This document shows, piece by piece, positions 38,342 to 47,055 of a stretch of DNA of 64,000 nucleotides. Both the position numbers and the translations under genes were made by a program. Under the pieces are notes generated by a model. That model worked only from the letters and a program-made list of their open reading frames with translations. It was not told the origin of the DNA and made no database searches. The DNA lies in the NCBI RefSeq assembly GCF_002159535.1, contig NZ_NFIU01000002.1, positions 62,001 to 126,000 of the forward strand, given 5' to 3'. Every line of letters starts with the position of its first letter. Position 1 is the stretch's first letter. The DNA is from Olsenella sp. An290. GTDB taxonomy: Bacteria; Actinomycetota; Coriobacteriia; Coriobacteriales; Atopobiaceae.

Positions 38342-39279
38342 TCGACGGCTCCAATCAGCTCGTTGATGTCCGTGACCCCCTGCTCGGCGGCCCATGCGGC
38401 GAGCTCGCCGACGATGCGCTCCGCGCAGGTGGGGTCGTAGAAGTTGGCGGTGCCCACGGTGACGGAGGTCGCGCCGGCAAGGATCATCTCGGCCGCGTCC
38501 TCCCAGGTGGCGATGCCGCCCATGCCGTTGATCGGGATCTTGACGGCGCCCGCGGCCTCCCAGACCATCCGCACCGCGATGGCGTGGATGGCCGGGCCCG
38601 AGACGCCGCCGGTGGGCCTGGAGAGGCGACTCCTGCGCGTGCGCACGTCAAGGGACATGCCGTTGATCGTGTTGATGAGCGAGAGGGCGTCGGCGCCCTC
38701 CGCCTCGCAGGCGCGCGCCACCTCGGGCACGCGCACGGGCGCCATCTTGACGAGGAGCGGCCGGCGCACGCGCGGGCGCACCGCGCGCACGACCTCCGCG
38801 GCGCTCTCGGGCGTGCCGCCCACGAGGGCGCCCCCGCGCGCGATGTTGGGGCAGGAGATGTTGAGCTCGACGCCGCTCGCCCACGGGGCGAGCTCCTCGA
38901 TGAGCTCGACGGCGGCCACGTACTCCTCGACGGAGTGGCCCGCGGCCTGCAGGATGACGCGACAGCCCCGCTCCTCGAGCCCGGCGAGGTAGGCGCCGTT
39001 CTGCTCCACGACGGCGGCGACCCCCGGGTTGGCGAGGCCCACGGTGTTCATCATGCCGCTCGGCACCTCGCACATGCGCGGGGCGGGGTTGCCGGGCCAG
39101 GGCTCGGCGGAGCATCCCTTGCAGGTGATCGCGCCCAGGCGCGAGACGTCAAAGAAGCCCTCGAAGACCGAGCCGAAGGCAAAGGTGCCCGAGGCCGTGT
39201 TCACGGGGTTCTTCATGCGGACGCCGCCGAGGTCGACGGCCAGGGAAACGCCCTCGGCGCTCGGGTTCTTCTCGCCCAT
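38335..39279 (-). CDS. pyrD: Dihydroorotate dehydrogenase B catalytic subunit
   Basis: A 314-residue class 1B dihydroorotate dehydrogenase with NPVNTASGTFAFG at the N-terminus, NISCPNIARGG and the FMN-binding GMGGIATWEDA. It works with PyrK and NAD+ to oxidise dihydroorotate to orotate. The ATG at 39279 overlaps the pyrK stop by one base (TAATG). Confidence 0.96.
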   Translation of the reverse strand: MGEKNPSAEGVSLAVDLGGVRMKNPVNTASGTFAFGSVFEGFFDVSRLGAITCKGCSAEPWPGNPAPRMCEVPSGMMNTVGLANPGVAAVVEQNGAYLAGLEERGCRVILQAAGHSVEEYVAAVELIEELAPWASGVELNISCPNIARGGALVGGTPESAAEVVRAVRPRVRRPLLVKMAPVRVPEVARACEAEGADALSLINTINGMSLDVRTRRSRLSRPTGGVSGPAIHAIAVRMVWEAAGAVKIPINGMGGIATWEDAAEMILAGATSVTVGTANFYDPTCAERIVGELAAWAAEQGVTDINELIGAVEC

Positions 39280-40076
39280 TACCACGCCACCTCCTCGGCG
39301 TCGAAGACGGGGCCGTCCTTGCAGCAGGACTGGTACGTGCCGTCGGCCATGGCGACGTTGCAGGTGCCGCACGCCCCGAAGCCACAGCACATCATCCGCT
39401 CCATGGAGACCTGGCAGGCCACGCCCGCCTCGCGGCAGATCCGGGCGACGCCGGCCATCATGACCTCGGGGCCGCAGGCGTAGACCTGCGCGTACCCCCC
39501 GGCGGCGAGGAGCTCCGCGAGGGCGTCGGTGGTGAAGCCCGCGCGCCCGGCCGAGCCGTCGTCGGTCGTGACGGCCACGGTGCCGGCGCCGAGGCCGGAG
39601 AGGGCGTCGACGCCCCAGAGCCGCCCCGCGGTCTGCGCGCCCACGACGGCGTCGAAGGCGATCTCGCGCTCGGCGAGCAGGCCCGCGCAGGCGACGATCG
39701 GGGTGATGCCCACGCCGCCCGCCACGACGACGGAGCGGCCCTGGCCCGCCGACGTGCGCCAGGGGTTGCCGCAGGGCGCGACCACGGTGGTGACCGATCC
39801 CCGGGGCATCTCGGAGAGGCGGCGCGTGCCGTCCCCCACCACGGCGTAGACGATCTCTATCTTTCCGGTCGAGGCGTCCGCGCGCGAGAAGGACAGCGGG
39901 ATGCGCAGGATCTGGCTCGCGTCGCCCGGCACGTAGACGTTCAGGAACTGCCCGGGGGCGAGGCGGAAGGCCAGGTCGGGCGCGGAGAGCACGACGCGCA
40001 TGAGGCCGTCGGCGACGGGCTCGTTGGTGACGACGGTCACCTCGTGAAGGCCGGTCGGAGTCTTGGTGTCGTCCAT
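39279..40076 (-). CDS. pyrK: Dihydroorotate dehydrogenase B electron transfer subunit
   Basis: A 265-residue flavoprotein. A ferredoxin-reductase-like FAD/NAD module with the nucleotide-binding GGVGITPIVACAG is followed by a cysteine-rich 2Fe-2S site near the C-terminus (MMCCGFGACGTC, then CC further on). It passes electrons from PyrD to NAD+. It lies between pyrC and pyrD in the operon. Confidence 0.95.
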   Translation of the reverse strand: MDDTKTPTGLHEVTVVTNEPVADGLMRVVLSAPDLAFRLAPGQFLNVYVPGDASQILRIPLSFSRADASTGKIEIVYAVVGDGTRRLSEMPRGSVTTVVAPCGNPWRTSAGQGRSVVVAGGVGITPIVACAGLLAEREIAFDAVVGAQTAGRLWGVDALSGLGAGTVAVTTDDGSAGRAGFTTDALAELLAAGGYAQVYACGPEVMMAGVARICREAGVACQVSMERMMCCGFGACGTCNVAMADGTYQSCCKDGPVFDAEEVAW

Positions 40077-40086
40077 GGCGGCCTCG

Positions 40087-41391
40087 CTACGCGGTCCGGG
40101 GGGTCACGACGCCCTCGGTGAGGGTGCGGTGGCCGTCCACGAAGACGTCGGAGGCGGCGCCGGTGAGCGTGGCGCCGAGCCAGGCGGAGTTCTTCGAGCG
40201 GCTCTGGAGCCACTCGGGGGTGACGGTGACCTCGGCGGCAGGGTCGATGAGCGTGAGGTCGGCGGCAGACCCCGCCTCGACGCGCACCTCCGGAAGGCGG
40301 AGGCAGGCGCGGGGATTCACGGCCATGACCTCGACGAGGCGCGACCAGCTCATCGTGCCGGGCAGCACGAGGTTGGTGAGCATGAGCGGCAGCGACGTCT
40401 CGAGGCCCACGATGCCGAAGAACGCGATCTCCCACTCGCAGTCCTTCTCGTGCGGGGCGTGCGGCGCGTGGTCGGTGACGATGCAGTCGATCGAGCCGTC
40501 GAGGACGCCCGCGCGCAGGGCGGCCGCGTCCGCGGCGGTGCGCAGGGGCGGGTTCATCTTGAGGTTGGTATCGTAGGCGTCCGTCACGTCGTCCTCGGAG
40601 AGGAAGAGGTGGTGCGGGGCGACCTCGCAGGTGACGGGCAGGCCCTCGGCCTTGGCGGCGCGCACCAGGTCGAGGCCCTTCCCGGTGGAGATGTGGGCGA
40701 TGTGCAGGGCGCAGCCGGTCATGCGGCAGAGCTCGATGTCACGGTAGATCTCCAGCTCCTCGCCGAGCGCCGGCCAGCCGAACATGCCGAGGCGTGTGCT
40801 CGCGCGGCCCTCGTTGATGACGCCGTGCGTGGTGAGCGACTCGATCTCGCAGTGCGCGGAGACGACGCGGTCGAACTGCGAGACGTACTCCATGCAGGTG
40901 CGCATCATGCCGGCGCTCTGGACGCCGTGGCCGTCGTCGGAGAAGGCGACCGCGCCCTCCATGACCATGTCGCCGATCTCGGCGAGCTGCTCGCCCTTCT
41001 CGCCCACCGTGAGCGCGCCGATGGGGCGCACGTGGCAGAGCCCCGCCTCGCGCGCGCGGTCGATCTGGTAGCGGACCTCGGCGCCGGTGTCGGTCACGGG
41101 GTCGGTGTTGGGCATCGTGGCGACGTCGGTGAAGCCGCCGTGGGTGGCCGCGCGGGCGCCCGTCTCGATGGTCTCCTTGTACTCAAAGCCGGGGTCGCGG
41201 AAGTGGACGTGCATGTCGACGAGGCCGGGCACGAGGTACTTGCCGGAGGCGTCGATGACGCACGCCCCCTCGGGCGCCTCGAGGGCCTCGCCCACGGCCG
41301 CGATCTTCTCGCCGTCGATCAGCACGTCGCGGACGTCGTCAAGGCCCACCTGCGGGTCGACGACGTGGGCCCCCTTAAGCAGATACGCCAT
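40087..41391 (-). CDS. pyrC: Dihydroorotase
   Basis: A 434-residue amidohydrolase with the metal-binding DMHVHFRDPGFEYKE near residue 55 and further ligand positions such as CEVAPHHLFL and TDHAPH. It closes N-carbamoyl-aspartate to dihydroorotate. I chose the ATG at 41391 (MAYLLKGAHVV), with GGAGAGAAC before it; it overlaps the end of pyrB by 17 bases. Confidence 0.96.
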   Translation of the reverse strand: MAYLLKGAHVVDPQVGLDDVRDVLIDGEKIAAVGEALEAPEGACVIDASGKYLVPGLVDMHVHFRDPGFEYKETIETGARAATHGGFTDVATMPNTDPVTDTGAEVRYQIDRAREAGLCHVRPIGALTVGEKGEQLAEIGDMVMEGAVAFSDDGHGVQSAGMMRTCMEYVSQFDRVVSAHCEIESLTTHGVINEGRASTRLGMFGWPALGEELEIYRDIELCRMTGCALHIAHISTGKGLDLVRAAKAEGLPVTCEVAPHHLFLSEDDVTDAYDTNLKMNPPLRTAADAAALRAGVLDGSIDCIVTDHAPHAPHEKDCEWEIAFFGIVGLETSLPLMLTNLVLPGTMSWSRLVEVMAVNPRACLRLPEVRVEAGSAADLTLIDPAAEVTVTPEWLQSRSKNSAWLGATLTGAASDVFVDGHRTLTEGVVTPRTA

Positions 41392-42310
41392 TGTTCTCTC
41401 CTCCCAGAAGCAGGTACATCTCGGCCATGCGCGTGAGGACGCCGGCGTTGACCTGGTCAAGAATGCGCGAGCGGGCGCAGTCGGCCACGTCGGCGTTGAT
41501 CTCCATGCCCCGGTTCATGGGGCCGGGGTGGCAGATGATGGCCTCGGGCTTCATCTTGTTGACGCGCGCCATGTCGAGGCCCCAGAGGCGGTTGTACTCG
41601 CGGCGGGACGGGATGGCCGCGCCCTCCATGCGCTCGAGCTGGACGCGCAGCATGTAGACGACGTCCATCTCGGGGATGACGTCGTCGAGGTCGGCCGTCT
41701 GGGGCACGCCGTAGTAGTCGGGGTCGTCCACCTGGAAGGTGGGCGGGCCCACGAGCGTGACGTCGGCGCCCATGGTCTTGAGCGCGGGCACGAGGCTGCC
41801 GCAGACGCGGCTGTGGGAGAGGTCGCCCACGATGGCGACCTTGAGGCCGTCGAGGTGGCCGAAGTTCTCGCGGATGGTGTAGAGGTCGAGCATCGCCTGG
41901 GTGGGGTGCTGGTGCTTGCCGTCGCCGGCGTTGATGACGATGGCGTCGGTGTGCTCGGTAATCTTCTGCGGCGTGCCGGCGAGCTTGGCGCGGCAGATGA
42001 ACATGTCGACGTTCATGGCGTCGATGGTCTCGATGGTGTCGGCGAGGCTCTCGCCCTTGACCACGGAGGACGTGGCGCCGCCCATGGAGAGGGAGTCGGC
42101 CGAGAGGCGCTTCTCGGCGAGCTCGAAGGAGCTCTTGGTGCGCGTGGACGGCTCGAGGAAGAGGTTCACGATCGTGCGGCCGCGAAGCGCAGGGACCTTC
42201 TTGATCGCGCGCTTGTTGACCTCGGAGAACGAGCGCGCCGTGTCGAGGATCTGGGTGATGTCGTCGGCGGTGAGGCTCGTCGTGTCGATCAGGTGTTTGA
42301 CGGACAGCAT
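41375..42310 (-). CDS. pyrB: Aspartate carbamoyltransferase catalytic subunit
   Basis: A 311-residue enzyme with the carbamoyl-phosphate-binding FLEPSTRTKSSFELAEKRL and HQHPTQAMLDLYTI-like (KHQHPTQAMLDLY) motifs. It joins aspartate and carbamoyl phosphate. No regulatory subunit gene (pyrI) is present. I chose the ATG at 42310 with AGGAGG eleven bases upstream; the GTG four codons earlier overlaps that site. Confidence 0.96.
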   Translation of the reverse strand: MLSVKHLIDTTSLTADDITQILDTARSFSEVNKRAIKKVPALRGRTIVNLFLEPSTRTKSSFELAEKRLSADSLSMGGATSSVVKGESLADTIETIDAMNVDMFICRAKLAGTPQKITEHTDAIVINAGDGKHQHPTQAMLDLYTIRENFGHLDGLKVAIVGDLSHSRVCGSLVPALKTMGADVTLVGPPTFQVDDPDYYGVPQTADLDDVIPEMDVVYMLRVQLERMEGAAIPSRREYNRLWGLDMARVNKMKPEAIICHPGPMNRGMEINADVADCARSRILDQVNAGVLTRMAEMYLLLGGENNGVSA

Positions 42311-42337
42311 CTTGGTTGGCACCTCCTGTGCACTGCT

Positions 42338-42889
42338 CTACTCGGTCGGCCTGGTCCAGATCTCGACCGAGTTGGTCTCGTCGTACGGGGCAAGGGTCAC
42401 GCGGACGTCCTCCTCGTGGGAGGAGGGCACGTTCTTGCCCACGTAGTCGGCACGGATGGGAAGCTCGCGGTGGCCGCGGTCGATCATGACGGCGAGCTGC
42501 ACCGTCTTGGGGCGACCGAGGTCGATGAGGGCGTCGAGCGCGGCGCGGATGGTGCGCCCGGTGTAGAGGACGTCGTCGACGAGGACGATGTCGCGGTCGT
42601 CGACGCCAAAGGGGATGTCCGTGCCAAACTCCACGGGGGCGATCTTGCGGCGGACGTCGTCGCGGTAGAAGCTCACGTCGAGCGTGCCCACGGGCGGGCG
42701 CGTGCCCTCGATCTTGGCGATCTCGTCGGCGAGCAGGGGCGCCAGCGCGGCGCCGCGGCGGACGATGCCCACGAGGGCCACGTTCTCGGCGCCCTCGTTT
42801 CGCTCGATGATCTCGTGAGCGATGCGGGTGAGCGCACGGCTCATGGCCTGCGCGTCCATGATCTGTGCCTTGAGCTGGGCCTGTTCCAT
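42338..42889 (-). CDS. pyrR: PyrR, pyr operon attenuation protein / uracil phosphoribosyltransferase
   Basis: A 183-residue PRTase-fold protein with the PRPP loop DIVLVDDVLYTGRTIRAALD. In Gram-positives PyrR binds pyr leader RNA when UMP is plentiful and favours termination; it also has weak uracil phosphoribosyltransferase activity. It heads the operon pyrR-B-C-K-D-F, and a candidate attenuator lies just upstream. carA and carB are not in this window. Confidence 0.96.
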   Translation of the reverse strand: MEQAQLKAQIMDAQAMSRALTRIAHEIIERNEGAENVALVGIVRRGAALAPLLADEIAKIEGTRPPVGTLDVSFYRDDVRRKIAPVEFGTDIPFGVDDRDIVLVDDVLYTGRTIRAALDALIDLGRPKTVQLAVMIDRGHRELPIRADYVGKNVPSSHEEDVRVTLAPYDETNSVEIWTRPTE

Positions 42890-42904
42890 GGGACTCCCTT
42901 CTCA

Positions 42905-43006
42905 CAAAAAACGCCCTGCCGGCATGCCGGCACGAGCGTGAGAAAGGCATATAAAGCGTCCCAGGGGACCTGACCTTGCTGGCGTCTCGCACCGGCTTAA
43001 AGAATC
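42905..43006 (-). promoter_or_regulatory. Pyr operon leader: PyrR-binding box and attenuator terminator
   Basis: On the minus strand the leader opens with ATTCTTTAAGCCGGTGCGAG, then GACGCCAGCAAGG, which resembles PyrR-binding loops (UUCUUUAA followed by a stem with a purine-rich GAGA-type loop). About 40 bases later a palindrome TGCCGGCATGCCGGCA (42917-42932), closed by ACGC/GCGT, runs into six U (42906-42911). This is the expected order for UMP/PyrR-dependent termination before pyrR. Confidence 0.75.
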
Positions 43007-43012
43007 TCCCCT

Positions 43013-43021
43013 ACTGTAGCA
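43013..43021 (-). promoter_or_regulatory. Extended -10 promoter of the pyr operon
   Basis: TGCTACAGT on the minus strand places the transcription start at about 43006, exactly where the PyrR-binding leader begins. Confidence 0.6.
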
Positions 43022-43065
43022 CGAAGCCGGGGCGCGAGGCGCGAGAAGGACGGGCGGCGCGAGCG

Positions 43066-43818
43066 CTAGCCGAACTGCTTCTCGTAGGCCTCGATGACCT
43101 CGTCGACGGGGCCGTCCATGCGCAGGTGGCCCTTCTCGATCCAGACGGCGCGCTCGCAGATGCGCGCGACCTGCTTCATGGAGTGCGAGACAAAGAGGAC
43201 CGTGACCTTGCCCGAGTCGATGAAGCGCTTGATGCGCTCCTCGCACTTCTCCTGGAAGAAGACGTCGCCCACCGAGAGGGTCTCGTCGACGATGAGGACG
43301 TCGGGCTCGGTCACCGTGGCGATGGCAAAGGCGATGCGCGCGACCATGCCCGAGGAGTAGTTCTTGAGCGGCATGTCCATGAAGTCGGCGAGCTCGGCAA
43401 AGTCGATGATCTCCTGGAGGTGCTCGTCGATGAACTCGTTCGAGTAGCCGAGGAGCGCGCCGTTGAGGTAGATGTTCTCGCGGGCGGTGAGCTCGGGGTC
43501 AAAGCCCGCACCGAGCTCGATGAGCGGCGCGATGTTGCCGCGGACCGTGATCGAGCCCTCCGAGGGCTCCAGCACGCCCGCGATGCACTTGAGCATCGTG
43601 GACTTGCCCGAGCCGTTGGTGCCGACAAGGCCCACGACCTCCCCGCGGCGCACCTTGAAGCTCACGTGGTCGAGGGCACGGAACTCCTTGAAGAAGAGCT
43701 CGTGCCTCATGATCTTGATGAAGTACTCCTTGAGGTTGTTGAGCTGCTCGCTCGCGATGTTGAAGATCATCGAGACGTCGTCGACCTCGATGGCGTACGG
43801 GGTGGGCGTTTCGGCCAT
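43066..43818 (-). CDS. ABC transporter ATP-binding protein for polysaccharide/teichoic acid export
   Basis: A 250-residue ATPase of the Wzt/TagH type. It has Walker A GTNGSGKST, signature YSSGMVARIAFA and Walker B VLIVDETLSVGD. The first 35 residues (IEVDDVSMIFNIASEQLNNLKEY) show the family's N-terminal extension. It lacks the C-terminal carbohydrate-binding domain of some O-antigen exporters. I chose the ATG at 43818, after which it pairs with the permease upstream. The exported glycan cannot be named; no glycosyltransferases are in the window. Confidence 0.9.
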   Translation of the reverse strand: MAETPTPYAIEVDDVSMIFNIASEQLNNLKEYFIKIMRHELFFKEFRALDHVSFKVRRGEVVGLVGTNGSGKSTMLKCIAGVLEPSEGSITVRGNIAPLIELGAGFDPELTARENIYLNGALLGYSNEFIDEHLQEIIDFAELADFMDMPLKNYSSGMVARIAFAIATVTEPDVLIVDETLSVGDVFFQEKCEERIKRFIDSGKVTVLFVSHSMKQVARICERAVWIEKGHLRMDGPVDEVIEAYEKQFG

Positions 43819-43828
43819 GGGTGCCTGC

Positions 43829-44686
43829 CTAGATGTAGAGGATGAACTTGTGCTGGGTCTTGCGGAAGACGAGGATGCCCGCGACAAGGGCGAGAAGCGC
43901 CCACGCGACGGCGAGGATGAGCACCGTGGAGCCCGGGGTGGCCTGGTACACGATGGCGCAGCGCATCATGTCGATGTAGTTGTACATGGGGTTGGCCTTG
44001 ACCACGGCCACCACGATCCAGGGCGCGTTGGAGTTGGTGAGCAGGGAGAGGTCCCAGAAGATGGGCGTGAGGTAGGTCCACGCGGTGAGCAGCACGCTCC
44101 AGAGGTGGATCATGTCGCGGAAGAAGACCGCGAGCGACCCGATGAGCAGCGAGAGGCCCACGCAGAAGACCATGAGCAGCAGGAGCGCGGGCACCATCCA
44201 GACCAGGTGCCAGGTGGGCGCGATCTGGAAGAAGAGCATGACGATCACGACGGCGATGAGCGACAGGGCGAAGTTCACCACGGCCGAGAGGACCTTCTGG
44301 ACCGGGAACACCCAGCGGTCGACCTTGACCTTCTTGAGCAGCGGCGCCGCGTCGATGATCGAGCGCAGGCCCGTGCTCGTGGCCTCGTTCATGAGGCCAA
44401 AGGTGACGTTGCCCACGATGAGGTAGAGCGGGTAGTTCTCAACGTTCGAGCCCCGCAGGAAGTACGAGAAGACGAAGCTCATGACGATCATCATGAGCAG
44501 CGGGTTGAGCACGCTCCACACGACGCCAAGAACCGAGCGGCGATAGCGCAGCTTGAAGTCCTTGGTCACGAGCTGCTGAAGGATGAAGCGGTCCTTTTCC
44601 AGGCCTGCGGAGACGTGCACCACGCCGCGGCCCCTCGTTGTCCCCTGGCTCAAAGGTTCCCCCTGCCCATATCCGTTCTTTCCCAT
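43829..44686 (-). CDS. ABC transporter permease for polysaccharide/teichoic acid export
   Basis: A 285-residue ABC-2 type permease with six hydrophobic helices and the motif KDFKLRYRRSVLGVVWSVLNPLL that precedes the first helix in Wzm/TagG proteins. It moves a lipid-linked glycan across the membrane with the ATPase that follows ten bases later. A TAGGAT candidate -10 (44692-44697) lies directly before the start and leaves almost no leader. An internal GTG about 20 codons in is a possible alternative start. Confidence 0.9.
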   Translation of the reverse strand: MGKNGYGQGEPLSQGTTRGRGVVHVSAGLEKDRFILQQLVTKDFKLRYRRSVLGVVWSVLNPLLMMIVMSFVFSYFLRGSNVENYPLYLIVGNVTFGLMNEATSTGLRSIIDAAPLLKKVKVDRWVFPVQKVLSAVVNFALSLIAVVIVMLFFQIAPTWHLVWMVPALLLLMVFCVGLSLLIGSLAVFFRDMIHLWSVLLTAWTYLTPIFWDLSLLTNSNAPWIVVAVVKANPMYNYIDMMRCAIVYQATPGSTVLILAVAWALLALVAGILVFRKTQHKFILYI

Positions 44687-44760
44687 GGAATCCTATCACA
44701 GGGCCCCGAGGGTCATAGAAACCGCAGAGAGCGCCCGACGGGCCGGCCCTGGGGCGCGAG

Positions 44761-44908
44761 AGGTTCTTCTCGCCTGGCGCGCCCATGGGGGCGCGGGTTC
44801 CGCGGATTTTGGGCCCGCCGCGTCCGACAGCATACATTTCTTGCTTTCACTTCATATACTCGCAGGAAAAATCTGTCCGCCGAGCGATTCGTGTATGCTA
44901 ATCGGCCC
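44761..44908 (+). repeat. Inverted duplication, copy A, promoter-like
   Basis: About 148 bases match, in reverse complement, the segment at 45417-45563. Shared blocks include GGTTCTTCTCGCC, GGCGCGCCCATGGGG, CGCGTCCGA, CACTTCATATAC, CGCAGGAAAAA and GTGTATGCTAATCGGCCCT. The segment reads toward the centre of the 44.7-45.6 kb region. The last block looks like a -10 (TATGCT, 44893-44898) with a GC-rich discriminator. Gap sequence 44687-44760 shows nothing further. Confidence 0.7.
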
Positions 44909-45075
44909 TCGGCCGCTCCCGCTGGGGCCGCCCTAGCGGCGAATCTCTGTCAAGAGCCCCTGCCCACGGAACCGCCCCCGTAAAGCCAGGGTGCCCACCG
45001 ACCGGGGCCGGGCGAGCGCAGTCAGCCCCGGCAGCCGACGCGGACGCCCTCGCGCGGCTCTGCGGGCCAGGGCCG
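44904..45075 (+). ncRNA. Candidate structured RNA downstream of promoter copy A
   Basis: No protein frame is convincing here. CGGCCCT near 44904 can pair with AGGGCCG near 45069, enclosing hairpins GCCGC/GCGGC, CTCT/AGAG, CCCTG/CAGGG (with ACGG/CCGT inside) and CCGGGGC/GCCCCGG. The total of about 170 bases would suit a 6S-like RNA in size, but I recognise no conserved 6S, RNase P, tmRNA or SRP sequence. GC-rich DNA folds readily, so this is tentative; the matching promoter copy before tRNA-Asn is the main reason to list it. Confidence 0.3.
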
Positions 45076-45117
45076 ACGCTCGTGCCAATCGTGGGGAATT
45101 GTGGGGATGACCCAACG

Positions 45118-45151
45118 AAAAAGAGGCCGGAGGGTTTATCCCTCCGGCCTC
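45118..45151 (-). terminator. Intrinsic terminator of tRNA-Asn
   Basis: A perfect 12-bp stem (45123-45134 with 45140-45151) with a five-base loop is followed on the minus strand by five T (45118-45122). It ends ten bases past the CCA end. Confidence 0.92.
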
Positions 45152-45160
45152 GTCAATTTC

Positions 45161-45235
45161 TGGCTCCCCGGGTAGGATTCGAACCTACGACACGCTGATT
45201 AACAGTCAGCTGCGCTACCACTGCGCCACCGGGGA
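45161..45235 (-). tRNA. tRNA-Asn (GTT)
   Basis: A complete 75-base cloverleaf with encoded CCA. The acceptor TCCCCGG pairs with CCGGGGA, the anticodon stem is GCTGA/TCAGC with loop CTGTTAA (anticodon GTT), and the T-arm contains GGTTCGAATCC. It reads AAC and AAU codons. A single-gene transcript is likely, given its own promoter and terminator. Confidence 0.97.
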
Positions 45236-45263
45236 AGGTGGTGTGCGCGTTGCACAAGAGAAG

Positions 45264-45291
45264 AGTATACAGATGCCAGAGAAAGACGCAA
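45264..45291 (-). promoter_or_regulatory. Promoter of tRNA-Asn
   Basis: TTGCGT (45286-45291) and TATACT (45264-45269) are 16 bases apart on the minus strand, placing the start about 20 bases before the tRNA. Promoter-like copy B lies further upstream; the stretch between them (45292-45416) shows nothing else. Confidence 0.6.
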
Positions 45292-45416
45292 GCGAGAATC
45301 TCAGATTTCTTGGACGAGCTGGCGGAGCGAGCGCTTGCATCCATCGGCGGGCGCGAGCTGAGGCGCTTCTCGGGTGGGCGCAATCATCCCACGAGGCGGT
45401 CGTTCCGCCGTCGATC

Positions 45417-45563
45417 AGGGCCGATTAGCATACACAAATCGCCTAAGGGTCAGTTTTTTCCTGCGGGTATATGAAGTGGAAGCAAGATTTGCATACTATC
45501 GGACGCGGTAGGCCAAAAACTGCGGGGCGGGACGCCCCATGGGCGCGCCGGGCGAGAAGAACC
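45417..45563 (-). repeat. Inverted duplication, copy B, upstream of tRNA-Asn
   Basis: This is the partner of 44761-44908. On the minus strand it ends with the same GTGTATGCTAATCGGCCCT and points toward tRNA-Asn, about 185 bases away. It begins next to the rpoD terminator with GGTTCTTCTCGCCC, the reverse complement of a 14-mer common in other gaps. Confidence 0.7.
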
Positions 45564-45579
45564 CGTCCGCCCCCCACGC

Positions 45580-45611
45580 AAAAACGGCCGCGGCAGGTGT
45601 GCCGCGGCCGT
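45580..45611 (-). terminator. Intrinsic terminator of rpoD
   Basis: A 12-bp stem ACGGCCGCGGCA with a four-base loop is followed on the minus strand by five T. It lies about 30 bases after the rpoD stop. Confidence 0.92.
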
Positions 45612-45642
45612 CAGTTGCCGATGCCTGAGACCCTAACAGCCC

Positions 45643-47010
<1,368 letters not shown>

Positions 47011-47041
47011 GTATCTCCCCTTCGACGCATGAACGCACGAA

Positions 47042-47047
47042 AGTATA
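47042..47047 (-). promoter_or_regulatory. -10 element of rpoD
   Basis: TATACT on the minus strand lies in the 45-base gap after dnaG, so rpoD can be transcribed apart from the upstream operon. The -35 would be inside dnaG and is not distinctive. Confidence 0.5.
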
Positions 47048-47055
47048 CCCGAAAA

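Noticed and set aside
44904-45075. RNase P RNA, tmRNA or SRP RNA
   Set aside because: None of the conserved sequence blocks of these RNAs is present on either strand.
44761-45563. Transposon with about 148-base terminal repeats
   Set aside because: No transposase between the repeats; they end in promoter-like sequence and enclose a tRNA gene.
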